DNA from: Paenibacillus jilunlii
GTDB taxonomy: Bacteria > Bacillota > Bacilli > Paenibacillales > Paenibacillaceae
Direction of reading: 5' to 3'
Assembly (NCBI RefSeq): GCF_900102965.1
Contig: NZ_FNGM01000017.1
Coordinates: forward strand, 1 to 64,000
DNA: 64,000 nt
Of the stretch, positions 35,606 to 44,137 are shown piece by piece (position 1 is the stretch's first letter; each line of letters starts with the position of its first letter). The position numbers were made by a program, and so were the translations under genes. Below the pieces are notes generated by a model, which saw nothing but the letters and a program-made list of their open reading frames with translations, searched no databases and was not told where the DNA came from.

Positions 35606-35646
35606 CAAAAAAGGTGTCGTCCTCTGAGGAGGATGGCACCTTTTTG
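35606..35646 (+). terminator. Intrinsic terminator
   Basis: AAAAAGGTGTCGTCCTC, loop TGAG, GAGGATGGCACCTTTTT: a strong stem with T run, ending the ligase-like transcript. Confidence 0.8.
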
Positions 35647-35711
35647 CGAGAGATAAGGGAAAGGTATTATTACTTCTGATCTGTAGATTTAATGGCCGGA
35701 TTAAAATCAGA

Positions 35712-35747
35712 AGAGCGCCCTGCGGACTGAGTTCAACGGGGCGCTTA
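35712..35747 (-). terminator. Terminator after galU
   Basis: Arms AGCGCCC and GGGCGCT with a 17-base interior; the minus strand continues into CTTCTGATTTT. It lies about 40 bases past the galU stop. Confidence 0.6.
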
Positions 35748-35787
35748 ATTCTCTTGATAATTACTGAAAGCTGTCAGGTCAGCCTGC

Positions 35788-36675
35788 CTACCTCGACGCT
35801 TTCTGCGTTTCGCTGTCGATCACCTCTTTGAGGTAATCAAGCAGGCCTTCCTTGAGCTCCTCATGCTGGAGGGCATAATGAATGGTCGTCTGGATAAAAC
35901 CCATTTTCTCGCCGACGTCATGGCGTCTGCCTTCGAAATCATAAGCAATAATGCGTTCCACTTCACTTAAACGGGAGATGGCGTCGGTCAGCTGGATTTC
36001 CCCGCCAACACCTACCTGCTGCTCCTCCAGCATGTCAAAAATACGCGGAGTCAGAATATACCGGCCCAGGATCGCGAGGTTGGATGGCGCCTCTTCTCTC
36101 TTTGGCTTTTCTACCAGTCGGTTGGCCTTATATACCCGCTCAGCCAGTTCCGTACCATCTACCAGACCGTAGCGGGAGACTTCCTCCCAGGGCACCTGCT
36201 GAACTCCGACAATAGACGACTTGTATTGGTCGTATATTTCAATCATCTGCTTAAGACATGGCTTGTCCGCTTGGACAATGTCATCCCCGAGCAGTACGGC
36301 AAACGGCTCATTGCCAATAAATTTGCGGGCACACCAGATAGCGTGTCCCAGCCCTCTTGGTTCCTTTTGGCGGATGTAGTGAATGTCAGCCATTTCAGAG
36401 GATTTGCGTACAGACTCCAGCAGCTCCCATTTCTGCTTCTCCGCCAGATTAAATTCCAGCTCGAACGAATTGTCGAAATGATCTTCGATCGCCCGTTTGC
36501 CTTTACCCGTTACGATGATGATATCCTCAATGCCGGAAGCAACGGCCTCCTCAACAATATATTGGATGGTAGGCTTGTCTACTATCGGGAGCATTTCTTT
36601 GGGCATTGCTTTGGTCGCGGGCAGAAAGCGGGTACCCAGACCGGCCGCGGGAATAATAGCCTTACGGATCTTCAT
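35788..36675 (-). CDS. galU: UTP-glucose-1-phosphate uridylyltransferase
   Basis: 295 residues. It makes UDP-glucose for surface glycans, teichoic acid glucosylation and GtrB-type reactions. The sequence shows KAIIPAAGLGTRFLPATKAM, PIVDKPTIQYIVEEA, FAVLLGDDIV, VEKPKREEAPSNLAILGRYI and the late ALQHEELKEGLLDYLKE. The ATG is seven bases after AAGGAG. It is transcribed singly and convergent with the ligase-like gene. UDP-glucose could feed the sugar transferase at 14404 and the GtrB-like enzyme at 20964 (inference). Confidence 0.96.
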   Translation of the reverse strand: MKIRKAIIPAAGLGTRFLPATKAMPKEMLPIVDKPTIQYIVEEAVASGIEDIIIVTGKGKRAIEDHFDNSFELEFNLAEKQKWELLESVRKSSEMADIHYIRQKEPRGLGHAIWCARKFIGNEPFAVLLGDDIVQADKPCLKQMIEIYDQYKSSIVGVQQVPWEEVSRYGLVDGTELAERVYKANRLVEKPKREEAPSNLAILGRYILTPRIFDMLEEQQVGVGGEIQLTDAISRLSEVERIIAYDFEGRRHDVGEKMGFIQTTIHYALQHEELKEGLLDYLKEVIDSETQKASR

Positions 36676-37013
36676 GACAGGACTCCTTCAATAATCTTCT
36701 CTCATTTTCATTCTAGCGCTAAAGGAAAATGGCATATTTGCTTTAATTATAGCAGTTCTGGTTTGATTTTGGCAGTGTGGTTATTGGAGAAAGCAGGCCT
36801 ATATTACGAAAAAAAGCCAGTGCGCTGAGAGCTTTGCAATCTCTTCAGTCACACTGGCTTAAGTAATTTAAATTAAGCTATAAACAGCCCATAACAACAG
36901 AACTAGGCCTCAGGCTCTTCAGAACCAGTTGGGTCCGCATCCAACCGGGCAAAAGCGGGATCACGGTTATTCTGTCTGCTGTAAGCTCTACTGACAATCC
37001 AACCGTTTCCGGC
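36676..37013. other. Gap between galU and the U32 gene
   Basis: Contains the U32-gene terminator and, between 36903 and 37013, a codon-like open stretch in the same frame as the U32 gene directly after its stop: AGNGWIVSRAYSRQNNRDPA, then FARLDADPTGSEEPEA and TAG. It has no start or ribosome site. It may be a remnant of another gene, an extension cut by a stop, or chance. Confidence 0.3.
36809..36860 (-). terminator. Intrinsic terminator after the U32 gene
   Basis: The minus strand begins AAGCCAGTGTGACTGAAGAG, has a short loop, and ends CTCTCAGCGCACTGGCTT followed by seven T. Confidence 0.8.
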
Positions 37014-39569
37014 TTACTTTGCATTTACCAGTTGTCCGCGAGTCACTCCGAGCTGGTTGGTGGCTTTCAGGCTTTTCCATACCTGTGTGCCGGAAATCTC
37101 TCCGCGCAGCGCACGGCTGTAAAGGCTAATGACCTCTTCAACCTGCTCCGGGGTTTCTTCTAAAAACTCGACGCGGAATGAGTTCACGCCCAGCTCCCGG
37201 AAATTATTCAAGTATTCCGCGCCGGATTGTTCGACCGCATTGTAGACGGTATTGCGGCAGCCTTCGTCTACACGGACAGGATGAGCCATTCCGATACGGT
37301 CCTGCAGGGAAGCACGCTGCTCCTCGCACGGGCGTCCGCAGTTCGTATAGTCTGTGCCTTCGCTCATGAAGGTGCAGTAGACGCAGTGCTCTGTGTGGAA
37401 CATCGGCAGATGCTGATGAATCACGACCTCTATACGCGAGGTATCGCTGTGTTCCAGCAGATCGACCATCTGCTGGATGTTCAGGTCATAGGACGGTGTA
37501 ATTCTGTCACAGCCCGCCTCCAGGAACAAATCCACTGCCCGGTGGTTCGCGATATTCAGGGAGAAGTCGCCGATCAGGCGCGGATGCACGGCATCCGGCT
37601 GCTCCATGCGGCGCTTCAAGTAGTAATAGAGCGCACCTGTATTGCGCACCAGGACAGCATCCGGCTGCAGGCGCAGGATGTTGGCATGGTAGCCGTTCTC
37701 GCCGGGCATATGAATGCGCGGCGTGGCCAGCGCAATGCTGGCCCCAGCAGCCCGTACAGCGTCCACCGCTGCCGGGAACTGCTTAATGAATTCGAAATCG
37801 GCGTAAATGTTCGTTACGCCGGCTTCGAGGGCAGCCTGCACCTGCGGCAGGCTGCGGCACAGCGCGGTAAGCTCCGCTTCACCGCCGCGCGCACCCGCAC
37901 CATCCCTCACATCCGGGATGGTGCTCCCTGCGGCGCCCCTGCGGGAGGCGCCGCCGTAAACCTCTACCTCCCGTTTCACGTATACGGGAGGTTTGGGGCG
38001 CTCGCCCGCAAGCAGCTCCACCGCCTGGCGGCGGATGCTGTTCAGCTCGCGCATGGGCACGATCACGTCGCCTTCCAGATGCGACTCCAGCGCCTCCAGC
38101 TGGAATACGGTCCCGCCCAGGCGGCCGAATTGCTCTTCCAGCAGGGCGGCATCCATCGGACGCTTCTGCGCAGCTTCCAGCAGCAGCTCCGAGTCCACAC
38201 GGACGGTAACGTTCTTCTGAACGTCCGTCCACCAGGTGGCCAGCGGCTCGCCGGCGCGCCCCTCGACCTTCACCTGCACCGGGAAGACCCGATAGGGCTT
38301 CTCGGTTTCATAGGTCTGGCGCAGCGCCTTATCCAGCGCCGGGTCATTGGTCTTCCAGATGCGGTCGCCGACATGCAGGCGGCGCAGGTCTACGTCGTTG
38401 CGGCCAGGAACAATGTCAATGATCCACCCTTCTCCGGCCTCGCCCTCAAGCTTCACGCCTTTGCGGCGCAGATCGTAGACGCGGCCGCCTTCTTCTTTCT
38501 TCGTCGGATCACCGGCATCAAATACAATGCCATCCCCGCGCTTCAGGGGAGCATGAATCCGGCATACGACGCCGTCACGCAGAATCTGTTCGACAGTCCC
38601 CATATAGACGCCCCGGCTTTTTGGAAAGGTGCCGTCAACGAGTTTTTTATTGTTCGTTCCTTCGAGGAACCCGTGCGTGAAGCCGCGGGAGAAGCTCTGC
38701 TGCAGTTCGCGGATATCTTCCTTGGGCGCCGGGGACCAATTTCCGTCAAAATACCGGTCAATCGCCTTACGGTACTTACTGACCACGTTCGCTACATATT
38801 CCGGGCTTTTGAGGCGGCCTTCAATTTTGAAGGAAGTTACCCCTGCCTCGATCAGCTCCGGCATCAGATCAATCGCCGCCAGATCCTTAGGCGACAGCAG
38901 ATAGGTGACATCGCCCATCGGCTTGACTTCACCATCCACCATGAGGTCATACGGCAGACGGCAGGCCTGCGCACATTCCCCCCGGTTGGCGGAGCGTCCG
39001 CCCCACATTTCCGAGGTCAGACACTGGCCCGAATAGGAGACACACAGCGCACCATGCACAAAAACCTCCATCGGCAGGCGCGCCTGCTCTCCGATCGTAC
39101 GAATCTGCTTCAGGTTATTCTCGCGGCCAAGCACTACGCGCTCCAGCCCCCAAGGCTTCGTGAACTCCACCGCTTCCGGTGAAGTAATTGTCATTTGGGT
39201 AGAACCGTGGATCGGGAAGTCCGGGGAAATCTCGCGGATCAGTTTAACCAGCCCCAAATCCTGCACAATGACTGCATCCACACCTGCATCCACGCAGGCA
39301 TCGATTAGCTCTTTAGCCTCTGCCAGTTCATTTTCAAACACCAGTATATTAAAGGTCAGGAAGCCCTTCACACCATAGCTGTGCAGAAACGCCATAATCT
39401 CCGGCAGCTCGTCCATGCGGAAGTTGTTCGCTCTCGCCCTTGCATTAAACTTCTCTACGCCAAAAAAGACAGCGTCCGCCCCGTTCGCCACCGCCGCACG
39501 CATGCAGTCCCAGTCACCGGCCGGAGCCAGCAGCTCCACGTCTTCTCTGCGTATTTCTTTCTCGTTCAT
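37014..39569 (-). CDS. U32 peptidase-family protein (RlhA/TrhP-like, DUF3656)
   Basis: 851 residues. The N-terminal U32 domain begins VELLAPAGDWDCMRAAVANG and carries FVHGALCVSYSGQCLTSEMW, GRSANRGECAQACRLPY and FKIEGRLKSPEYVA, with the cysteines conserved in this family. A DUF3656-like region follows at about 400-540. The C-terminal 300 residues resemble a second barrel with HTEHCVYC and CGRPCEEQR, further possible cofactor cysteines. Relatives in E. coli and Bacillus hydroxylate tRNA U34 (TrhP) or 23S rRNA C2501 (RlhA), so an RNA-hydroxylation role is likelier than proteolysis. GGGAGG lies before the ATG. Monocistronic. Confidence 0.9.
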   Translation of the reverse strand: MNEKEIRREDVELLAPAGDWDCMRAAVANGADAVFFGVEKFNARARANNFRMDELPEIMAFLHSYGVKGFLTFNILVFENELAEAKELIDACVDAGVDAVIVQDLGLVKLIREISPDFPIHGSTQMTITSPEAVEFTKPWGLERVVLGRENNLKQIRTIGEQARLPMEVFVHGALCVSYSGQCLTSEMWGGRSANRGECAQACRLPYDLMVDGEVKPMGDVTYLLSPKDLAAIDLMPELIEAGVTSFKIEGRLKSPEYVANVVSKYRKAIDRYFDGNWSPAPKEDIRELQQSFSRGFTHGFLEGTNNKKLVDGTFPKSRGVYMGTVEQILRDGVVCRIHAPLKRGDGIVFDAGDPTKKEEGGRVYDLRRKGVKLEGEAGEGWIIDIVPGRNDVDLRRLHVGDRIWKTNDPALDKALRQTYETEKPYRVFPVQVKVEGRAGEPLATWWTDVQKNVTVRVDSELLLEAAQKRPMDAALLEEQFGRLGGTVFQLEALESHLEGDVIVPMRELNSIRRQAVELLAGERPKPPVYVKREVEVYGGASRRGAAGSTIPDVRDGAGARGGEAELTALCRSLPQVQAALEAGVTNIYADFEFIKQFPAAVDAVRAAGASIALATPRIHMPGENGYHANILRLQPDAVLVRNTGALYYYLKRRMEQPDAVHPRLIGDFSLNIANHRAVDLFLEAGCDRITPSYDLNIQQMVDLLEHSDTSRIEVVIHQHLPMFHTEHCVYCTFMSEGTDYTNCGRPCEEQRASLQDRIGMAHPVRVDEGCRNTVYNAVEQSGAEYLNNFRELGVNSFRVEFLEETPEQVEEVISLYSRALRGEISGTQVWKSLKATNQLGVTRGQLVNAK

Positions 39570-39745
39570 TTATATCCTCCCAAACCGCCTTGCCGGCGGG
39601 TCATTTACAGCTTTTTAACTTATTAATTGTATCAAATATCACATCTGCGCGCCATTGATTTGCCAAGATTTATATGGATTGCGGGGCGTCAAATCGGCCG
39701 GACACCGAATTGTGGACATTTTGCCGCCAGATGTTTAGGAGGGGG

Positions 39746-40090
39746 TTATAGAAAGCCCCGGTTTAAAGAATAGCTGAACTTCTCTCTGTCCATGTCTTCC
39801 ACATGGCTCTGATAGCCGTCACATTCCAGTCCGAATCTGCCATAAGGCGGAAGGAACGCAAAGTCGAGAAATTGCGATTTCCGGTTCCAATCGTACACCT
39901 CATACTCTGGATGCAGATGATCCAAGTTCCCGAACAACGGCCACCATACATTTTCCAGCAGCAGCTTCTCCGCATATTGATGCCCTCTGGCCAGCCGTCC
40001 CTGCCGTTCACCCGTTCTTAAGCTTAAATGCCGCTCTACTAATGCTTCATGTTCCTTCTCAAAATTTCCACCCCTTAACCTCTCCCCCTT
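39746..40090 (-). pseudogene. Remnant of an endonuclease-fold hypothetical protein
   Basis: A single minus-strand frame is open from a TAA near 40091 to a stop at 39746, about 114 codons without a usable ATG or GTG. It reads KGERLRGGNFEKEHEALVER, later LLLENVWWPLFGNLDHLHPE, FLDFAFLPPYGRFGLECDGY and DREKFSYSLNRGFL. The F-D-F-A and E-C-D-G-Y pattern resembles the short-patch-repair/DUF559-like nuclease fold found in Paenibacillus proteins often mislabelled as response regulators. The family normally continues past KFSYSLNR, so the 3' end is lost and the 5' end lacks a start. The next in-frame start, a TTG at 39937, would give only 63 residues. Confidence 0.55.
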
Positions 40091-40096
40091 TTAAGA

Positions 40097-40144
40097 TAAA
40101 AAAAGAACGCCCCAAGCTGCCAAAATGGCAATGGGACGTTCTTT
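40097..40144 (-). terminator. Intrinsic terminator after the stalk-domain gene
   Basis: Minus-strand arms AAAGAACGTCCCATTGCCA and TGGCAGCTTGGGGCGTTCTTT with a long T run; about 90 bases past the stop. Confidence 0.8.
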
Positions 40145-40232
40145 GTCTGGCCCAATTGTACATCTGCACAGATCCATACTTTCCTCTGTACTCCCGAAGC
40201 CCTCTGCGTTCGGTACTCTCCCTAACTATCCC

Positions 40233-42161
40233 CTACTCGCCTCCCGCAAGCCGGAACGACTTCAGCGTCTTCTCCAGATCAGCCTGCTGTACAGCAGTTG
40301 CGTTGGCGTCGTTCAGGGTTACGGTGAGGGTATAGACCAGATCATTATTACCAAAAACCACTTGCTGCGTTTGCACAGGGATGCTGCCTTTAGTCTGGCG
40401 GACAGTCAGCAGGGTAGCAGGAACTCCGGCAAAGGTGGTTTCCTCTACCTTGATGAGCTGCGGGCCTTTAGGGTCATTTTTGCTGTTCTTGTAATAGCTC
40501 TGCAGCAAGCCCACGGCATAGTCCACTGAACCCTCCGGACTCGTATTGATCAGAAAACGCCCGCCGGTGAAGCGGTACTCCACGGTCTGGGTCTCAAAAA
40601 CATCCTGATAAGGTGTCCACAGCCGTGGAATATCGATGCTGTAGCCGTAGGTTTTGGAGCTTTTGGTTACAGCCTGGCTGCGGAGCGCCGGATAATCCTC
40701 CGTCTCCAGCTTGCCGAAATTCTCCTTGACCCGGTCAAAATCAATATCTATCGAGCTTAAGATCGTCTGGAACCTCGCCTTATCCTCGTCCTGCCCCGCC
40801 GCTGCCAGATATTCCACGTAGTAGCGGTACCCGGATTTTTGCAGCAGGATCTGATATTTGGTGCTCCAGCCGCTGCCTGGATTCAGCCTTGTTTCTTTTA
40901 CGAGCGCCGGTTCACCGGAAACTTCCGCCTTTACAGCGTCCTGTATGGCGTAGGCGCCGGTCACATAGGTGTCTTTTATCTGCGAATCCAGATCTTTGCT
41001 CCAGCTCTCCAGCGTAGACCCTGACGGGACGGAAGTGACCTTTGCCCGCAGATAGCTTCCTTCTGTACTCTCATAGTTCAGGTGCTGGTCATCCATACTC
41101 CAATCCGCAGGCACCTGCAGCGATAAGCCATAATCGTCGTTGTAGCCTTCGCGCAATCCGTTTTTGACTGTTGAAAGGTCGCGGATGCTTTTGTCCCCGG
41201 CGTTGAATGAGGGTTGGAATGAGTTCAGCAGTGAAGCATATTTGTTCAGATCCTTGTAATTGGCTGCCGTATCGTCGGTCAGATAGAGTTGATACAATAT
41301 TCCGCCGCTATAATATTGCCTTCCTTCCCACAAAGCACCGCTGGTGTCCTTACTGACAATACGCGCGTAAGGCACAGCCTCATCCGGAAAAGCCGCCCGG
41401 TCCAGAACGGTCTCTCCGCCTTCTTCCGCCTCACGGACCAGCCTGTCCAGCAGTTCTTCCGGATCGGCGGCTTTTTCGAGCGGTAAGGCATGAACCTCCA
41501 GGTAATACTGATTCTCCGCACTTGTAAAGGTGGCTACACTTTCATTGCCGCCGCTGTCACCGACCACAAGACCCGGCGGATAGTTCAGGCTCCAGTGATA
41601 GTAGCTGTTGCCTATCCGTGTTTTGCCGACATCGCTGTCAATGCCGCTGGTTTCCGGCGTGTCTTCATCACTCGCTGATGAGGCCAGTGTCACCACCAGC
41701 CCTCCGCCGCTGACGGGAGAGATACGCGCTCCCAGCACTCCGGCCACAAAACGCAGCGGCACCAGCAGCGTCCCATCTACGATACGCGGCGGAGCAGGCA
41801 GTGTGACCTTGACCCCATCCTTCCAGGCGGTTGTGCTGCCAATGGTCATGGCCCCGGTATGGGGTCCGTACATTACTTTAACCACATCGTCCCCGTCAAG
41901 GGATACAGTGCTGCCGAAGGCTTTTTTGAATACTCCCAGCGGGACGAGCACCACTCCGTTATCCTCTATGGGCTTTTGAATCACAGCCTTCTCACCGTTA
42001 ACGGTTGCAGCTGTACTCCCGGGTTTGAGGCTCAGCTGCAGCAGCTTCTGCTCCGCCGCCTGTGCTTCCCGGATGGGCAGCCATGCCAGCAGCAGCAGTA
42101 CTCCCAGCAATGTGCAAAGCCCGCACCGCAACATTCTGCTTACTGTGATCTGTGCCTCCAT
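40233..42161 (-). CDS. Secreted stalk-domain (copper amine oxidase N-like) protein
   Basis: 642 residues from the ATG at 42161, ten bases after the stop of the protease gene and preceded by AGAGGA inside that gene's end; an earlier in-frame ATG at 42203 lies within the protease gene. A signal peptide (hydrophobic LCTLLGVLLLLAWLP, cleavage near AQAA) is followed by a copper-amine-oxidase N-terminal type stalk domain with the repeated VLVPLGVFKKAFG and LLVPLRFVAGVLGA. The rest holds three related blocks of about 130 residues (each with a YSIDIPRLW or LSLQVPADW-like strand), like PsbP/DUF1795 folds. Function is unknown; it probably acts at the cell surface with the adjacent HtrA-type protease. 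Confidence 0.8.
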   Translation of the reverse strand: MEAQITVSRMLRCGLCTLLGVLLLLAWLPIREAQAAEQKLLQLSLKPGSTAATVNGEKAVIQKPIEDNGVVLVPLGVFKKAFGSTVSLDGDDVVKVMYGPHTGAMTIGSTTAWKDGVKVTLPAPPRIVDGTLLVPLRFVAGVLGARISPVSGGGLVVTLASSASDEDTPETSGIDSDVGKTRIGNSYYHWSLNYPPGLVVGDSGGNESVATFTSAENQYYLEVHALPLEKAADPEELLDRLVREAEEGGETVLDRAAFPDEAVPYARIVSKDTSGALWEGRQYYSGGILYQLYLTDDTAANYKDLNKYASLLNSFQPSFNAGDKSIRDLSTVKNGLREGYNDDYGLSLQVPADWSMDDQHLNYESTEGSYLRAKVTSVPSGSTLESWSKDLDSQIKDTYVTGAYAIQDAVKAEVSGEPALVKETRLNPGSGWSTKYQILLQKSGYRYYVEYLAAAGQDEDKARFQTILSSIDIDFDRVKENFGKLETEDYPALRSQAVTKSSKTYGYSIDIPRLWTPYQDVFETQTVEYRFTGGRFLINTSPEGSVDYAVGLLQSYYKNSKNDPKGPQLIKVEETTFAGVPATLLTVRQTKGSIPVQTQQVVFGNNDLVYTLTVTLNDANATAVQQADLEKTLKSFRLAGGE

Positions 42162-42171
42162 CGGGGATCTG

Positions 42172-43362
42172 TTATTCCTCTGTATGTGCCTCAGCATCTC
42201 CATCTCCCTCCGCCTCCACTCCGCCGATCAGCGGGTCACCTTGACCAAGCACCAGCCTGCGGGTCACAATATCCCCGTCACTCTGCATCAGCAGCTTCAC
42301 TGCCGCACCCGGCTTGTAGCCTTTGAACCATTCGTTGATATCCACCAGCGAAGCAACCCGGTGACCGTCAATAGCGTACAGCACGTCGCCTGCGGCAATC
42401 CCCGCCTTTTCCGCTTCCGCAGACACGACCTTCGTTACAGTCAGCGGATCCTGTGCAGGCAGCCCGACAATCGCAGACCAGCTCTCCTCCAGCTCCAGCC
42501 CCAGACTGGGTCGTTTCACCTCTCCGTATTTGAACAGCTGGTTCATGATGTACTGAACCGTATCCGCCGGAATGGAGAAGCCCATATTCTCCACACCAAC
42601 CGCAGCGTATTTCAGGCTGTTCACCCCCAGCACCTCGCCCTTCATGCTGACCAGCGGACCGCCGCTGTTGCCGGGATTAATCGCCGTATCGCTCTGGATC
42701 AGCCTGTAGGCGGCATCCACCGCACGGTTCAGTCCGCTCACCACGCCTACTGTAGCCGAGTTCCGCAATGAAAAAGAGATCGGTGTCCCAATCGCAATCA
42801 CCTTTTCCCCGACCTGAATCTGATTTGCTGCACTGGCAAACCTGGCAGGCTTCAGGAATTTGGCATTGATTTTGACCAAAGCCAGATCACTGACCTCATC
42901 CAGATAGGAGGCGGTGATGCTGTAGCTTTTAGCGTCTGATGTTACCACGACCGCGTTCTGCAGCCCTTTTATGACATGGGCATTGGTAATAATCCAGCCG
43001 TCTGCTTTGACTACAATGCCAGAGCCATGGGTCAAATTGTACCGGTCATCCGGTCCGCTGCCGGGATCACCCGTATATTTGCCGATGATACCCACCACTG
43101 AGGGGGACACCGCCTTAATAATCTGCGGCACAGCATCGGCTGTGACCGCTGTATTCTTTTTGCTGATGGCTGCCGCAGCGGCCACCTGTCCAGAAGCCAC
43201 GTCACCGAAGCTCTTAACTGCACCCGCAGCCGGACGGTTGTCCGGAAATGCCGCTGCAAGCGCTGAAGGTGTACCGCCTCCCGCCCCGGACAACAGCACC
43301 CCGCACAGCAGTATGCCAAGGCTCTTTTTATACATCCATTTCCCCCACTTCATCGCCTTCAC
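42172..43362 (-). CDS. HtrA/DegP-type secreted serine protease with PDZ domain
   Basis: 396 residues from a GTG at 43362 with AGGGAG upstream (an ATG at 43353 is possible). An N-terminal hydrophobic segment ending GTPSALAAA is a signal peptide or anchor. The trypsin-like domain has ITNAHVIKG (His about 129), DEVSDLALVKI (Asp) and NPGNSGGPLVS (Ser about 233). One PDZ domain follows with AGIAAGDVLYAIDGHRV. The tail is acidic. HtrA proteins degrade or refold damaged exported proteins. The stalk-domain gene follows after ten bases, so the two are probably coexpressed. Confidence 0.93.
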   Translation of the reverse strand: MKAMKWGKWMYKKSLGILLCGVLLSGAGGGTPSALAAAFPDNRPAAGAVKSFGDVASGQVAAAAAISKKNTAVTADAVPQIIKAVSPSVVGIIGKYTGDPGSGPDDRYNLTHGSGIVVKADGWIITNAHVIKGLQNAVVVTSDAKSYSITASYLDEVSDLALVKINAKFLKPARFASAANQIQVGEKVIAIGTPISFSLRNSATVGVVSGLNRAVDAAYRLIQSDTAINPGNSGGPLVSMKGEVLGVNSLKYAAVGVENMGFSIPADTVQYIMNQLFKYGEVKRPSLGLELEESWSAIVGLPAQDPLTVTKVVSAEAEKAGIAAGDVLYAIDGHRVASLVDINEWFKGYKPGAAVKLLMQSDGDIVTRRLVLGQGDPLIGGVEAEGDGDAEAHTEE

Positions 43363-43420
43363 CGGCCCTCTCCCTGTCTACAAAACTCTAAAAGATGCTT
43401 AATACACTCCTGCACAATGA

Positions 43421-43466
43421 TAAAAAGACGCCTTCAGCCACGTCAGCGGCGGTAAAGGTGTCTTTT
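43421..43466 (-). terminator. Intrinsic terminator after the small membrane protein gene
   Basis: Minus-strand AAAAGACACCTT and AAGGCGTCTTTTT form the outer stem around an inner G+C hairpin, ending in a T run. Confidence 0.75.
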
Positions 43467-43522
43467 GGGCATTTCCGACTCTGCAATTTTATAGCCTGTA
43501 CCAGGGGTAATTTTAACCCTTC

Positions 43523-43732
43523 CTAGCTTAACCAGTTCATCACCATCGCGTAGTCCGAAACCACGAATACCAGCAGGCTCACGACTCCAAAGGCAATGGC
43601 AAATTTGTTCTTCTGGGGTGCCCGCAGCAGGCGGATCACTCCAATAAAGATCAGAATGGTGAACAAAATCATAAATACATCGAAGGTATGAAATTTAGAC
43701 GGTTCTTGCACGGCAGCTTCAGCAAGCAGCAT
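43523..43732 (-). CDS. Small membrane protein, possibly DUF2759-like
   Basis: 69 residues with two membrane helices (about 18-37 and 46-66) separated by the basic loop RAPQKNKF. A good ribosome site (GGAGGTA, five bases) and a terminator support a real gene. The two-helix layout with a basic turn resembles small Bacillus proteins of the DUF2759 family, but this is a loose match. Function unknown. It stands alone upstream of the protease gene. Confidence 0.65.
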   Translation of the reverse strand: MLLAEAAVQEPSKFHTFDVFMILFTILIFIGVIRLLRAPQKNKFAIAFGVVSLLVFVVSDYAMVMNWLS

Positions 43733-44137
43733 GGCATTACCTCCCCGAGAGTATTGTCAAGCAAGTTCATCTATTCCATATCTCCTTCTATGTTATCGCT
43801 ACCATTTCAGTGACGCAATAGAAAATGCTTAAAAAATTATGTATTTGTCACAAAAATATTTTCCGGGCTGAAAATTATGCTGCACAACAGCAATTGGGGA
43901 TCTTCACTTGCGTGTGTGCATCCTTTGTCAAAGAGCGTGCTTATATCATTATTTAACGAAAATATCCTTCTTTGAATCTTATGGTGGACATGCTCTGCTT
44001 ATGCCTGTTCGAACTATCAGCAAGTCCTTATTTATTCATAAACAATCGTTATACCCTTTGCCACAACCCTCACTGCCTGCGGCTCCTTACCTGTGTTACC
44101 ATCGGGCTTATGAACGTATACAGAAAGGATGCTGGAT
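43733..44137. other. Divergent promoter region before the nitrite/sulfite reductase gene
   Basis: About 400 bases between divergent genes. It is A+T-rich on the left and has no open frame with a ribosome site apart from the reductase's own AGAAAGG. No clear -35/-10 pair, riboswitch or palindromic operator was recognised. Confidence 0.3.

Noticed and set aside
37227..39182. 651-codon open frame on the plus strand
   Set aside because: It lies wholly antisense to the well-supported U32 gene, has no ribosome site and no recognisable motif; long antisense frames are common in G+C-rich genes.
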